A DNA stretch of 64,000 nt from Amycolatopsis sp. NBRC 101858 (GTDB taxonomy: Bacteria; Actinomycetota; Actinomycetes; Mycobacteriales; Pseudonocardiaceae). Positions 54,753 to 62,501 of the stretch are shown in pieces. Position 1 is the stretch's first letter; every line of letters begins with the position of its first letter. A program made the position numbers and the translations under genes. The notes under the pieces were generated by a model. It did not search any database. It was not told the DNA's origin and was given only the letters and a program-made list of their open reading frames with translations. The stretch covers positions 2,186,681 to 2,250,680 of the forward strand of contig NZ_BSTD01000001.1 of NCBI RefSeq assembly GCF_030269325.1, in the 5' to 3' direction.

Positions 54753-55274
54753 GTGGTCAGACTCGCGCACACCGCCCAGCTGCCGGCCGCCGACCTGCTC
54801 GCCGTCCGGGCTCTGCTCGAAGGCGCGTTCACGGACTTCGATCCGCCGGGCTGGGAAAACACGCTCGGCGGCATGCACGCCCTGACCTTCGACGGCGGCG
54901 AGCTGATCGGCCACGCCTCGCTCGTGCAACGCCGGCTGCTGCACGGCGACCGCGTGCTGAACACGGGGTACGTCGAGGGCGTCGCGGTGCACCCGGACCA
55001 CCGGCGGCGCGGAGTCGCGAGTGCGCTGATGGCGGCGATGGAGGAGCTGCTGCCGGGGTACGAGGTGGGCGCGCTGAGCGCGACCAGAGCCGGGGCGCCG
55101 CTGTACGCGGGCCGCGGCTGGCAGCGGTGGCGCGGGCCGACTTCCGCGTTGACACCGTCCGGGGTCCGGCGAACCGAGGACGACGACGGCGGCGTCTACG
55201 TGTTCCCCGGGCGGGCGCCCCTCGACCTGGACGGGGAGCTAACCGCCGACTGGCGGGCCGGCGACGTCTGGTGA
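54753..55274 (+). CDS. Aminoglycoside 2'-N-acetyltransferase, AAC(2')-I family
   Basis: A 173-residue GNAT enzyme that acetylates the 2'-amino group of aminoglycosides using acetyl-CoA. The resemblance to mycobacterial AAC(2')-Ic is strong along the whole length: NTLGGMHAL near 36, QRRLLHGDRVLNTGYVEGVAV near 59, and the terminal PTSALTPSG...RTEDDDGGVYVFP...DWRAGDVW. The CoA loop RRRGVA is at 84-89. In mycobacteria the enzyme also has housekeeping roles. GTG 54753 follows GGAGAATGGC. Its 3' end overlaps the convergent GH76 gene by 36 bp. Confidence 0.93.
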   Translation: MVRLAHTAQLPAADLLAVRALLEGAFTDFDPPGWENTLGGMHALTFDGGELIGHASLVQRRLLHGDRVLNTGYVEGVAVHPDHRRRGVASALMAAMEELLPGYEVGALSATRAGAPLYAGRGWQRWRGPTSALTPSGVRRTEDDDGGVYVFPGRAPLDLDGELTADWRAGDVW

Positions 55275-56258
55275 CAGCGTCGCCGCGGCCTCCAGGAGCA
55301 TCCAGCCACCCACCTGGACCGACAGGTCGCGCTCCGGTGCGTCGTCCGGAAGAGGCCACGGCGCCGGGCGGTCCCAGAACGCGCTGAACACCGGTCCTTC
55401 CGCCGCGCCGGACCAGCACGCTTCTGCCGACCTCAGCACCAAAGAACGCGCCAGGGAAGCCTCCGGTTCGGGCAGGGCATGGGCCGCCAACGCCAGGTAG
55501 CGCGCAAGGATCGCGCCGAACAGCCCGCCGTCGCCGCCGCTCTGGCCGCGGATCACCCCGCCCGGGGCGCAGTGCTCGGCCGCCGCCCGGACCGTCCGTG
55601 CCGCATTGTCCATTTCAGACAGTTCGAGGCACGCGCCGAGGTAAACACCTTGGCAGTACGTGTAAATGTGCTTGACCAGCTCGCCCGTGTCCGCCCGGAT
55701 CCCGTCCCAGACCAGGCCGGTGCCGGGATCGACCAAAGTGGACGTCATCCAGTCCGTCATCGCGCGCGCCCTGACCAGGTTTCCCGACCGGGCGTGGAAG
55801 ATCGCCGCCGGGCCGTTGGCCGGGGCGTTCTTGAAGTCGTCTCCGCGACGCCACCAGATTCCGCCGCCCGCCGCGGCCGTCCAGCCCGAGAGCAGCTGCG
55901 TGTCGATCGCCGCGACCGCCGGGCCGACCTCGATGCCCAGCGACGAAACCCGTTGCAGCGCAAGGCCGAGCCACGCGATGTCGTCGTAGTACTCGTTCGT
56001 CCAGCGCCCGAAGTTGCGTAGCCGCACCGAACGCACGAAAGAACGGATCACCGCCAAGCGCGAAGCGCTGGGAGCACGCAGCTGTGCGTCGACGAGCGTG
56101 TCCAGCAGGTGGGCCTGCCACCAGTAGTTCCAATGCCAGTGCAGCCGCTGGCCGGGTGACGGCGGCCAGCCGCTGCGGCCGAGGACTGTGCCGGGCAGGC
56201 CCCACACCCGGCGCAGGTGCCGAGAGGTCACCGCGCGTTCGGCAGCCGAGACGTCCAT
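55239..56258 (-). CDS. Glycoside hydrolase family 76 (alpha-1,6-mannanase-like), cytoplasmic
   Basis: A 339-residue (alpha/alpha)6-barrel protein of GH76. The paired catalytic aspartates are in NEYYDDIAWLGLAL (D92, D93), and WWRRGDDFKNAPANGPAAIFHAR near 135 is the second family signature. GH76 enzymes hydrolyse or transglycosylate alpha-1,6-mannan; in mannan-bearing actinobacteria they may trim intracellular mannosides. No signal peptide is present. AGGA precedes ATG 56258. Mycobacteria carry a GH76-like gene close to dedA and fba (Rv0365c, from memory). Divergent from the molybdoenzyme with a TetR-type operator between. Confidence 0.86.
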   Translation of the reverse strand: MDVSAAERAVTSRHLRRVWGLPGTVLGRSGWPPSPGQRLHWHWNYWWQAHLLDTLVDAQLRAPSASRLAVIRSFVRSVRLRNFGRWTNEYYDDIAWLGLALQRVSSLGIEVGPAVAAIDTQLLSGWTAAAGGGIWWRRGDDFKNAPANGPAAIFHARSGNLVRARAMTDWMTSTLVDPGTGLVWDGIRADTGELVKHIYTYCQGVYLGACLELSEMDNAARTVRAAAEHCAPGGVIRGQSGGDGGLFGAILARYLALAAHALPEPEASLARSLVLRSAEACWSGAAEGPVFSAFWDRPAPWPLPDDAPERDLSVQVGGWMLLEAAATLSPDVAGPPVGG

Positions 56259-56282
56259 GGCGCAATCCTGCCTTGCCCATCG

Positions 56283-56300
56283 ACATACCGCTCGGTATGT
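56283..56300. promoter_or_regulatory. TetR-type operator between GH76 and molybdoenzyme genes
   Basis: ACATACCG-ct-CGGTATGT, 8-bp perfect arms with 2-bp spacer. It lies 25 bp upstream of the GH76 ATG and 30 bp upstream of the molybdoenzyme ATG. The ATACCGnnCGGTAT core is a frequent TetR-family operator form. Confidence 0.75.
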
Positions 56301-56330
56301 TGAAGGACCCCGACGGCCTGCGAGGTACCC

Positions 56331-58466
56331 ATGACCACGGCACACGTCACCTGTCCGCTGTGCGAGGCGACCTGCGGGCTGGAGGTCACGCTCAACGAAA
56401 ACCAGCAGGTCACGCGCGTGAAGGGCGACGAGAACGACGTCTTCTCGAAGGGGTACATCTGCCCGAAGGGCGCGTCGCTCGGCGCGCTGCACCACGATCC
56501 CGACCGGCTGACCGCGCCGCTGCTCAAGCGCGGCGGCGAGTTCGTCGAGGTCAGCTGGCAGGAGGCCTACGACGAGATCGACCGCCGCCTGCCGCCGATC
56601 CTCGAGGAGCACGGCCGGGACGCCGTCGCGGTCTACGCGGGCAACCCCGGCGTGCACAACATCGCGCTCACGCTCTACGGGCGCGTGCTCTACAAAGCCT
56701 TGGGCACCAAGAACTTCTACAGCGCGACGTCGGTCGACCAGATGCCGAAGCACTACTCGTCCGGCACGATGTTCGGCGACCCGCTCGCCATCCCCGTGCC
56801 CGACCTCGACCGCACGCGGCACCTGCTGATCCTCGGCGCCAACCCGCTCGTCTCGAACGGCAGCCTGATGACCGCGCCGGACATCCGCGGGCGGCTGCGC
56901 GGGATCCGCGAGCGCGGCGGCAAGATCGTCGTCGTCGACCCGCGCCGCACGCGCACCGCGCAGTTCGCCGACGAACACCACGCCATCCGGCCCGGCACCG
57001 ACGCACTGCTGCTGTTCGCCCTGGTCAACGTCCTGTTCGCGGAGAACCGCGTCGCCCCTGGCCGCTTGGCGGAGCACCTCAACGGCCTCGACGACGTCCG
57101 CGAGCTGGCCCGGCCGTTCACGCCCGAGGCCGTCGCCGCGCGCACCGGGATCGACGCCGCCGACATCCGCCGGATGGCCCTCGAGCTGGCCACCGAAAAC
57201 GCCGTGGTCTACGGCCGGATCGGCACGACGACGCAGACGTTCGGCACGGTCGCGAGCTGGCTGGTCGACGTCCTCAACGTGCTCACCGGCAACCTCGACG
57301 AGCCGGGCGGCGCGATGTTCCCGCTGGCCGCGTGCCAGCCGACCGGGAACCGGCGGCCGTTCGCCGTCGGGCGCTGGCACAGCCGCGTGCGCGGCTACCC
57401 GGAGGTCGTCGGCGAGCTGCCGGTCGCGACGCTCGCCGACGAGATCGAAACCCCGGGCGACGGCCAGGTCCGCGCGCTGATCACGGTCAGCGGCAACCCC
57501 TGCCTGAGCACGCCGAACGCGGGACGCCTCGCCGAAGCCCTGAAGAAGCTCGACTTCATGATCTCCGTCGACGTCTACCTGAACGAGACGTCGCGCCAGG
57601 CCGACGTCATCCTGCCCGGCCCGTCACCGCTCGAACGGCCGCACTTCGACCTGGCCTTCTACCAGCTCTCGGTGCGCAACGTCGCCAACTGGACCCCGGC
57701 GACACTGCCGTCGAAGCTGCCGCAGGAGTGGGAGACGATGCTGCGGCTCACCGGCATCGTCACCGGTCAGGGCCCCGAGGCGGACGTCGAGGCGCTCGAC
57801 GACTTCGTCGCCGCCGACGTCGCGCGCCGCGCCAAACTCGAGGTCACCCGCGACCGCACCGGCCCCGCGCGGCTGGTCGACCTGCTGCTGCGTGCCGGCC
57901 CCTACGACGTCACGCTGGCCGACCTCGAAGCCGCGCCGCACGGGCTGGACTTCGGGCCGCTGAAGCCGCGGATCCCCGAGGTGCTGTGCACCGCGTCCGG
58001 CCGGATCGAGCTGACGCCGGAGACGATCGTCGCCGACGTCCCGCGGCTGCGCGCCGAGCTGGACCGCCCGCTCGACGAGGGCCTGGTGCTGATCGGCCGG
58101 CGCCACCTGAGCTCGAACAACTCGTGGATGCACAACCTCGCACCCCTGATCCGCGGCGGAAACCGCTGCACGGTCCTGGTCCACCCGGCCGACGCGACGC
58201 GCCTCGGCCTCACCGACGGCTCGCTGGCGTCGGTGACCTCGCGCGCCGGCAAGCTCGAGGTCCCGGTGGAGGTGACCGACGAGGTCCGCCAGGGCGTGGT
58301 GAGCATCCCGCACGGCTGGGGCCACGACGCCGACGGCTCGCGGACGCGCGTGGCGAGTGCGAACCCGGGGGTCAACTCGAACCTCGTCGCGGACGAGACC
58401 CTGCTGGACGTGCCGTCGGGGACTTCGGTGCTGAACGGGATCCCGGTGGAGGTCGCGCCCGCGTAG
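56331..58466 (+). CDS. Molybdopterin-dependent oxidoreductase (formate dehydrogenase/nitrate reductase alpha-like)
   Basis: A 711-residue cytoplasmic enzyme of the DMSO reductase superfamily with bis-MGD cofactor. An N-terminal [4Fe-4S] site has C8, C11, C15 and C44 (CPLCEATC ... GYICPKG). Further motifs are LLILGANPLVSNGSL near 164, VVVDPRRTRTAQFAD near 201, YGRIGTTTQTFGT near 297 and the C-terminal molybdopterin-binding VSIPHGWGHD near 660. No Cys or Sec in the usual metal-ligand place could be identified by eye. No beta, gamma or ferredoxin partner gene is adjacent, so its electron acceptor is unknown. Probably repressed through the adjacent TetR-type site. Confidence 0.9.
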   Translation: MTTAHVTCPLCEATCGLEVTLNENQQVTRVKGDENDVFSKGYICPKGASLGALHHDPDRLTAPLLKRGGEFVEVSWQEAYDEIDRRLPPILEEHGRDAVAVYAGNPGVHNIALTLYGRVLYKALGTKNFYSATSVDQMPKHYSSGTMFGDPLAIPVPDLDRTRHLLILGANPLVSNGSLMTAPDIRGRLRGIRERGGKIVVVDPRRTRTAQFADEHHAIRPGTDALLLFALVNVLFAENRVAPGRLAEHLNGLDDVRELARPFTPEAVAARTGIDAADIRRMALELATENAVVYGRIGTTTQTFGTVASWLVDVLNVLTGNLDEPGGAMFPLAACQPTGNRRPFAVGRWHSRVRGYPEVVGELPVATLADEIETPGDGQVRALITVSGNPCLSTPNAGRLAEALKKLDFMISVDVYLNETSRQADVILPGPSPLERPHFDLAFYQLSVRNVANWTPATLPSKLPQEWETMLRLTGIVTGQGPEADVEALDDFVAADVARRAKLEVTRDRTGPARLVDLLLRAGPYDVTLADLEAAPHGLDFGPLKPRIPEVLCTASGRIELTPETIVADVPRLRAELDRPLDEGLVLIGRRHLSSNNSWMHNLAPLIRGGNRCTVLVHPADATRLGLTDGSLASVTSRAGKLEVPVEVTDEVRQGVVSIPHGWGHDADGSRTRVASANPGVNSNLVADETLLDVPSGTSVLNGIPVEVAPA

Positions 58467-59123
58467 CTACCAGGCTGTCGACAAGTCGGCGTGCTGGCGG
58501 ACCCACGCGTGCATGACGATCCCCGCCGCCACGCCCGCGTTGATCGAGCGGGTCGTGCCGAACTGGGCGATCGACACCACCAGGGACGCCGCTTGCTGCG
58601 TGCCCTCGGACAGCCCGGGGCCTTCCTGGCCGAACACCAGCACGCACTCACGCGGCAGCGAAGCCGTCTCGACCGGCTCGGACCCCGGTGTGTTGTCGAC
58701 CGCGACGACCGCCAGCCCCTGCTCGGAAGCGAACGAGACCAACCCCGAGACGTCGTCGTGGTGGCGGAGGTGCTGGTAGCGATCCGTCACCATCGCGCCG
58801 CGGCGGTTCCAGCGGCGGCGGCCGACGATGTGGACCTCCGCTGCCGCGAACGCGTTCGCCGTGCGGACCACCGTGCCGATGTTGTGGTCGTGCTGGAAGT
58901 TCTCGATCGCGACGTGGAACGGGTGCCGCCGGCGGTCCACATCGGACACGATCGCTTCGCGGCGCCAGTAGCGGTAGGCGTCGACGACGTTGCGGCGGTC
59001 GCCGTCGCGCAGCAGGTCCGGGTCGTACCGCTCGTCCGACGGCCAGTCACCCGGCCACGGGCCGACGCCGACCTCTTCGCGGCTCACCCACTCGGTGGGT
59101 CCGGCGTCGGGGGAAGTGCTCAC
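58467..59123 (-). CDS. SpoU/TrmH-family RNA methyltransferase
   Basis: A 218-residue SPOUT-class methyltransferase that would add a 2'-O-methyl group to tRNA or rRNA using S-adenosylmethionine. Motif 1 is HNIGTVVRTANAFAAAEVHIVGRRRWNRRG near 80, motif 2 VFGQEGPGLS near 165 and motif 3 SIAQFGTTRSINAGVAAGIVMHAW near 185, forming the trefoil knot. GTG 59123 follows a GGGGGG run. Its stop abuts that of the molybdoenzyme. A similar gene lies two genes from pyrE in mycobacteria (Rv0380c, from memory). Confidence 0.92.
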   Translation of the reverse strand: MSTSPDAGPTEWVSREEVGVGPWPGDWPSDERYDPDLLRDGDRRNVVDAYRYWRREAIVSDVDRRRHPFHVAIENFQHDHNIGTVVRTANAFAAAEVHIVGRRRWNRRGAMVTDRYQHLRHHDDVSGLVSFASEQGLAVVAVDNTPGSEPVETASLPRECVLVFGQEGPGLSEGTQQAASLVVSIAQFGTTRSINAGVAAGIVMHAWVRQHADLSTAW

Positions 59124-59137
59124 CCCCCGATTGTCGC

Positions 59138-59533
59138 CTAGCCCAGGCGCACCCGGTGCGTCCGGGCGTCCTCGCTGTGGTCGCGGTGGCGCCAGCGGTG
59201 GTAGACGCCGACGTACGAGTACACGACCACCGCGATCGCGACGATGCCGATCGCCGGCAGCCACGACTGGGGGAACACCGTGCCGTACAGGTAGTAGGCG
59301 TTGAACCCGCCGGGCAGGTCACCGAGGCCCTGCTGGTGGCGGAAGAAGTTCTCCAGCGCGGTGAACGGGCACGGCACCGGCGCGACGTTCACCAGGATGC
59401 CCCAGGCGACGGCGAGCATGTGGACGAAGATCAGCTTCGGCCAGCGCCAGGCGAGAAAACCGCCCAAACCGATGAGCAGCAGGGCCAGGATGTGCACCGC
59501 GACAGTTACTTCCGCCAAGAACTTCGCCACCAC
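59138..59533 (-). CDS. DUF2784 membrane protein
   Basis: A 131-residue integral membrane protein with four predicted helices, of the DUF2784 family; function unknown. It starts MVAKFLAEVTVAVHILALLLIGLGGFLAWRWP, and the conserved region CPFTALENFFRHQQG near 55 matches the family. A basic tail follows the last helix. It stands 14 bp upstream of the RNA methyltransferase on the same strand, so the two may form an operon. GTG at 59533 or 59530 is the start. Confidence 0.85.
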   Translation of the reverse strand: MVAKFLAEVTVAVHILALLLIGLGGFLAWRWPKLIFVHMLAVAWGILVNVAPVPCPFTALENFFRHQQGLGDLPGGFNAYYLYGTVFPQSWLPAIGIVAIAVVVYSYVGVYHRWRHRDHSEDARTHRVRLG

Positions 59534-59641
59534 ACGCCCCCTTCACCGAACCCCCTACCAGCGACGTTACTCCGCTGATCGAGTTCGGCCGCCCCTGAGA
59601 ATGCCCAGCTGTGTGATGTTCAACCCACCGGAGCAACCCGT

Positions 59642-59806
59642 TCACCCCGGCGGTGACGGAGGCGTCACACCCGGTGGGAATTCCGGTGGGCGTTTTGCCG
59701 GGTACTTCGTCGGCTCCTCGTGCGGGTACTGCTCAGGCGGCTTCTTCCACGGCGGCTGGTGCCCGGGCCGCTCCGGCGGCTCGCCGGGCTTCGACGGCTC
59801 GTCCAC
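59642..59806 (-). CDS. Small proline-rich protein at end of Asp23 operon
   Basis: Predicted 54-residue protein, not recognised. About one third of residues are Pro, with Lys, Glu and Gly (MDEPSKPGEPPERPGHQPP and so on, ending TPPSPPG). GAGGGC lies directly before the GTG start, and codon third positions are GC-rich. It lies 25 bp downstream of the classical Asp23 gene on the same strand and would be the operon's last product. It is likely disordered. Chance coding is possible because of its low complexity. Confidence 0.5.
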   Translation of the reverse strand: MDEPSKPGEPPERPGHQPPWKKPPEQYPHEEPTKYPAKRPPEFPPGVTPPSPPG

Positions 59807-59831
59807 GCCCTCGACGGTACGCCGGGCCGGG

Positions 59832-60257
59832 TCAGCGCACCCGGTCGCTCGGCGCCGGCTCCTCGTCGCCGGGCAGGTGGACGTCGCTGACGTTGATGTT
59901 CACCTCGACGACCTGCAGCCCGGTCATCTGCTCGATCGACGTGATGACGTTGCGGCGCACCGACCGCGCGAGGTCGGCGATGGCGACGCCGTACTCGACG
60001 AGGAGCTGCAGGTCGACGGCCGCCTGCTTCTCGCCGACCTCGACCGAGACGCCCTGGCCGGCGCTGGCCGACGCGCCCGGGATGCGGTCGCGCAGGGCAC
60101 CGAACGCCCGCGCGGCGCCGCCGCCGAGGTCGTGCACGCCGCTGACCTCGCGCGCGGCGAGCCCGGCGATCTTCTGCACCACCGTGTCGGCGATCGTGGT
60201 CGTGCCCTGCTTCGTGACGAGGGCGGCGGTTTCGGTCTTCTCGGCGGTCGCGGTCAT
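59832..60257 (-). CDS. Asp23/Gls24 family protein
   Basis: A 141-residue cytoplasmic protein. The Asp23 domain (about 18-128) starts GTTTIADTVVQKIAGLAAREVSGVHDLGGG and continues VEVGEKQAAVDLQLLVEYG and NVITSIEQMTGLQVVEVNINVSDVHL. In firmicutes Asp23 forms filaments at the membrane and is linked to cell-envelope stress. A strong GGAGGATCACC precedes the ATG. It is separated by 70 bp from the four overlapping genes upstream but lies in the same orientation, and so probably belongs to the sigma factor operon. Confidence 0.93.
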   Translation of the reverse strand: MTATAEKTETAALVTKQGTTTIADTVVQKIAGLAAREVSGVHDLGGGAARAFGALRDRIPGASASAGQGVSVEVGEKQAAVDLQLLVEYGVAIADLARSVRRNVITSIEQMTGLQVVEVNINVSDVHLPGDEEPAPSDRVR

Positions 60258-60327
60258 GGTGATCCTCCCTGAATGTCCTCAAGCCCCAAGGCTTTTCGTA
60301 GGTAAGGACCCCCAGGGCGGGAAGAGA

Positions 60328-60639
60328 TCACTGTGACGTGGGTCTCGCGAACGCCGCGCCGTCGAGGTCCGTGACGACCAGCTGCAGCCGCGCGTTCTCC
60401 CACTCGGTCCCGGCCAGGATCGGCCGCACCAGCGCCGCGGCCTGGTCCAGCAACGGCGGGATCGGCAAGCGCGTCGCGATCAGGCGGATCCGGACGACGT
60501 CGGCCGCCAGGTCGACCGCCAGGCCGGCCCAGTCCACCGGCAGCCACGTCGTCTCGGGGGAAACCGGGGTGGCCGGGCGGAGGCCGTCCACCGCCGCGAG
60601 GGCGCCGACGATCCGCTCGACGGCTTCGGCCGCGGTCAC
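60328..60639 (-). CDS. Small conserved protein in the Asp23 operon
   Basis: A 103-residue protein of unknown function between Asp23 genes. MTAAEAVERIVGALAAVDGLRPATPV at the start resembles the first helix of Asp23 proteins, and the remainder has alternating strands and helices (LAADVVRIRLIATRLPIPPLLDQAAALVRPIL). It may be a diverged Asp23-type domain. GTG start overlaps the stop of the upstream gene (GTGA). Its position in the tightly overlapping operon argues strongly that it is a real gene. Confidence 0.72.
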   Translation of the reverse strand: MTAAEAVERIVGALAAVDGLRPATPVSPETTWLPVDWAGLAVDLAADVVRIRLIATRLPIPPLLDQAAALVRPILAGTEWENARLQLVVTDLDGAAFARPTSQ

Positions 60640-60992
60640 CGGGCCTCGATGTCCATGATGGACACCGAAACCTCGTCGACGACCAGGCCGGTCTGCTCGG
60701 TCACGAACCGCCGGACCGCGCGCTGCACGGCCCGGCCGACCGCCGCGGCCTGGTCGGCCGCCGCCGTGACCAGGTCGATCTCGACGGTCACCCGGCCGTC
60801 CGCCGTGCGAACCCGGACGCCGTCCGCCGGCGCTGGATCGAGGCCCTTCCACCGCTGGCGCGCGGCTCGCGTCCACGCCGTCACCAGGCCGCGCAGGCCC
60901 GGTTCGAGCCGCACCACGCCCGGCGTCCCGATCGCCGCCCGCGCCGCCACCGAAGCGATCACCGGATCGGCGATGACGTAGTCCACGCTCAT
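60636..60992 (-). CDS. Asp23/Gls24 family protein (short)
   Basis: A 118-residue protein with an Asp23-like domain: VIADPVIASVAARAAIGTPGVVRLEPG at the start, then GRVTVEIDLVTAAADQAAAVGRAVQRAVRRFVTEQTGLVVDEVSVSIMDIEA. It lacks the long tail of the 59832 product. ATG overlaps the upstream stop codon by 4 bp, and its own stop overlaps the next start, so it is translationally coupled to both neighbours. Probably assembles with the other Asp23 proteins of the operon. Confidence 0.85.
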   Translation of the reverse strand: MSVDYVIADPVIASVAARAAIGTPGVVRLEPGLRGLVTAWTRAARQRWKGLDPAPADGVRVRTADGRVTVEIDLVTAAADQAAAVGRAVQRAVRRFVTEQTGLVVDEVSVSIMDIEAR

Positions 60993-61558
60993 TCCCCTGG
61001 CTCCCCGGCCGTGTCTTCCGCATAGATGTCGTCCACCAGCAGGTCGAGCTTCGCCAGCGTCAGCCCCACCCGGGCCGCGGCCGCCGCGGTCACCCGCTCC
61101 CGCACCAGCGCCAACGCCGCACCGCCGGCGACGTTCCGCACACTCACCGCGAGGGTGAGTTCGACGTCAACAACACCGCCGACACCCGTCCGCACCCGGC
61201 AGCGGCGCGCCCGGACGCCGTCGACCGTGTCCGCCGCGTACCGCAGCACCGCGGCCACGGCCTGCTCGCTGATCTCCACGAACCCCGGTTCCGGGGTCGG
61301 CAGCGCCACCATCGAGCCGCGCCGCACCTCGGCCCGCACCGCCGACATGATCCGGCCGAACAGGGCCGGCGGCACGTCGTCCTCGGCCGCCAGCTCCGCG
61401 GTGGCCTCGCGCAGGGCCAGCAGGCTTTCGCGCGCGGCCCGGCAGTGCGGGCAGGTCAGCTCGTGTTCGTCGGCCAGCCCGGCGCCGACCGCGTCCAGCC
61501 GCTCCCACACCTGCTCGACATCGCGTTCGCAGGGCAGCTCGTAGTCCGTCATCGCCAT
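60989..61558 (-). CDS. Zinc-finger (anti-sigma-like) / Asp23 fusion protein
   Basis: A 189-residue protein. The N-terminal part has the HxxxCxxC zinc motif of ZAS anti-sigma factors (HELTCPHC, H32-C36-C39, with an earlier C10) inside a helical region about 10-75. Residues about 95-185 form an Asp23-like domain (EISEQAVAAVLRYAADTVDGVRARRCRV ... GLTLAKLDLLVDDIY). Being encoded directly after the ECF sigma gene, it is the likely anti-sigma factor, without a membrane helix. ATG 61558 has GGAGG ten bases upstream; ATG 61552 would give a 4-bp overlap like the other junctions. Confidence 0.85.
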   Translation of the reverse strand: MAMTDYELPCERDVEQVWERLDAVGAGLADEHELTCPHCRAARESLLALREATAELAAEDDVPPALFGRIMSAVRAEVRRGSMVALPTPEPGFVEISEQAVAAVLRYAADTVDGVRARRCRVRTGVGGVVDVELTLAVSVRNVAGGAALALVRERVTAAAAARVGLTLAKLDLLVDDIYAEDTAGEPGE

Positions 61559-62112
61559 GGCTTCATCACCTCCGCCAGCTGAGCCCGGGCGCGCGCGATC
61601 CGGCCGCGGACCGCGGTCGCGTTCGCGCCGACGACTTCGCCGATCTCCTCGTAGGACCGGCCGTGCACTTCGCGCAGCAGCCAGCACGCTCTCTGCTCCG
61701 GCGTCAGCTGCGCCAGCGCCGCGTTCAACGCCGCGAGCTGGCCGCTGACCTGGGCGGCCCGCTCCGGCTGGAGGTCCACCCGCGGCGACTCGGCGGTGTC
61801 CAGGTCGACGTCCGCCTGCGGCTTGCGCGCACGGATCACGTTGAGGCAGCGGTTCGTGGTGGCCCGGTAGAGCCACCCGACGAACGCCGCGTCCTCGCCG
61901 AGCTGCTCGAGCTTGCGCCAGGCGTTGAGGAAGACCTCCTGCACGACGTCCTCGGCGTCACCGCGGTGCGCGAGCATCTTCACGGCGAGCCGGAACATCG
62001 GCCCCTGGTAGCGCAGCACGAGCTGCTCGTACGCCTGGACATCGCCGTCCTTCGCGCGCCCGACGAGGGTCGCGTCGTCGAGCGGCGTACCGGGCTCCGC
62101 GCTGGTCGTCAC
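61549..62112 (-). CDS. RNA polymerase ECF sigma factor
   Basis: A 187-residue sigma factor. Region 2: YEQLVLRYQGPMFRLAVKMLAHRGDAEDVVQEVFLNAWRKL (about 28-68); region 4: LTPEQRACWLLREVHGRSYEEIGEVVGANATAVRGRIARAR (about 134-174). It is the first gene of an operon with three or four Asp23-type genes. GAGGAGG stands before GTG 62112. It most likely directs transcription of its own operon under envelope or osmotic stress; the zinc-finger protein encoded next would hold it inactive. Confidence 0.93.
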   Translation of the reverse strand: MTTSAEPGTPLDDATLVGRAKDGDVQAYEQLVLRYQGPMFRLAVKMLAHRGDAEDVVQEVFLNAWRKLEQLGEDAAFVGWLYRATTNRCLNVIRARKPQADVDLDTAESPRVDLQPERAAQVSGQLAALNAALAQLTPEQRACWLLREVHGRSYEEIGEVVGANATAVRGRIARARAQLAEVMKPWR

Positions 62113-62168
62113 GGCACCTCCTCGACGGGAAGACACGGAAGCGCGGAAAACGTCACGGGGTGATTGTC

Positions 62169-62184
62169 GGTGACGTGGGTCACC
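62169..62184. promoter_or_regulatory. Inverted repeat in sigma/csbD divergent promoter
   Basis: GGTGAC-gtgg-GTCACC, 6-bp arms, lies 57 bp upstream of the sigma gene and 89 bp upstream of csbD. It could be an operator or part of overlapping promoters; no regulator is assigned. Confidence 0.4.
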
Positions 62185-62272
62185 GGGGCGAGTCCGTGAC
62201 GATCACGCGCCCCGGTGGTCCTTGGTGCACGAGGGTGCCCCGCCGGGGCCCCGGCGGAACGGGAGGTGCGCG

Positions 62273-62458
62273 ATGTCGCTGGGCGACAAGATCGGCAACA
62301 AGGCCGAAGAGCTGGGTGGCAAGGCCAAGGAGGCGGCCGGGTCGGCCACCGGCGACGAGCAGCTGCAGGCGGAGGGCCAGGCCGACCAGGCGAAGGCCGG
62401 GCTGAAAGGCGCCGTCGAGAACGTGAAGGACGCCGCGAAGGACCTCTTCAAGAAGTGA
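62273..62458 (+). CDS. CsbD-family stress protein
   Basis: A 61-residue, highly charged, hydrophilic protein of the CsbD family, often induced by general stress. It starts MSLGDKIGNKAEELGGKAKEAAGSATGD and is mostly Ala, Lys, Glu, Gly with predicted helices; the ending KDAAKDLFKK is usual. GGGAGG lies seven bases before the ATG. It is divergent from the ECF sigma/Asp23 operon, which suggests that both belong to one stress response. A terminator follows. Confidence 0.9.
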   Translation: MSLGDKIGNKAEELGGKAKEAAGSATGDEQLQAEGQADQAKAGLKGAVENVKDAAKDLFKK

Positions 62459-62467
62459 GCCGGGCGG

Positions 62468-62492
62468 CCCGGGGACCGAGGGGGTCCCCGGG
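62468..62492. terminator. Terminator between csbD and pyrE
   Basis: Perfect 10-bp stem CCCGGGGACC / GGTCCCCGGG (62468-62477 and 62483-62492), five-base loop, ten bases after the csbD stop and just past the convergent pyrE stop. Confidence 0.65.
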
Positions 62493-62501
62493 TCCGGCCG
62501 A

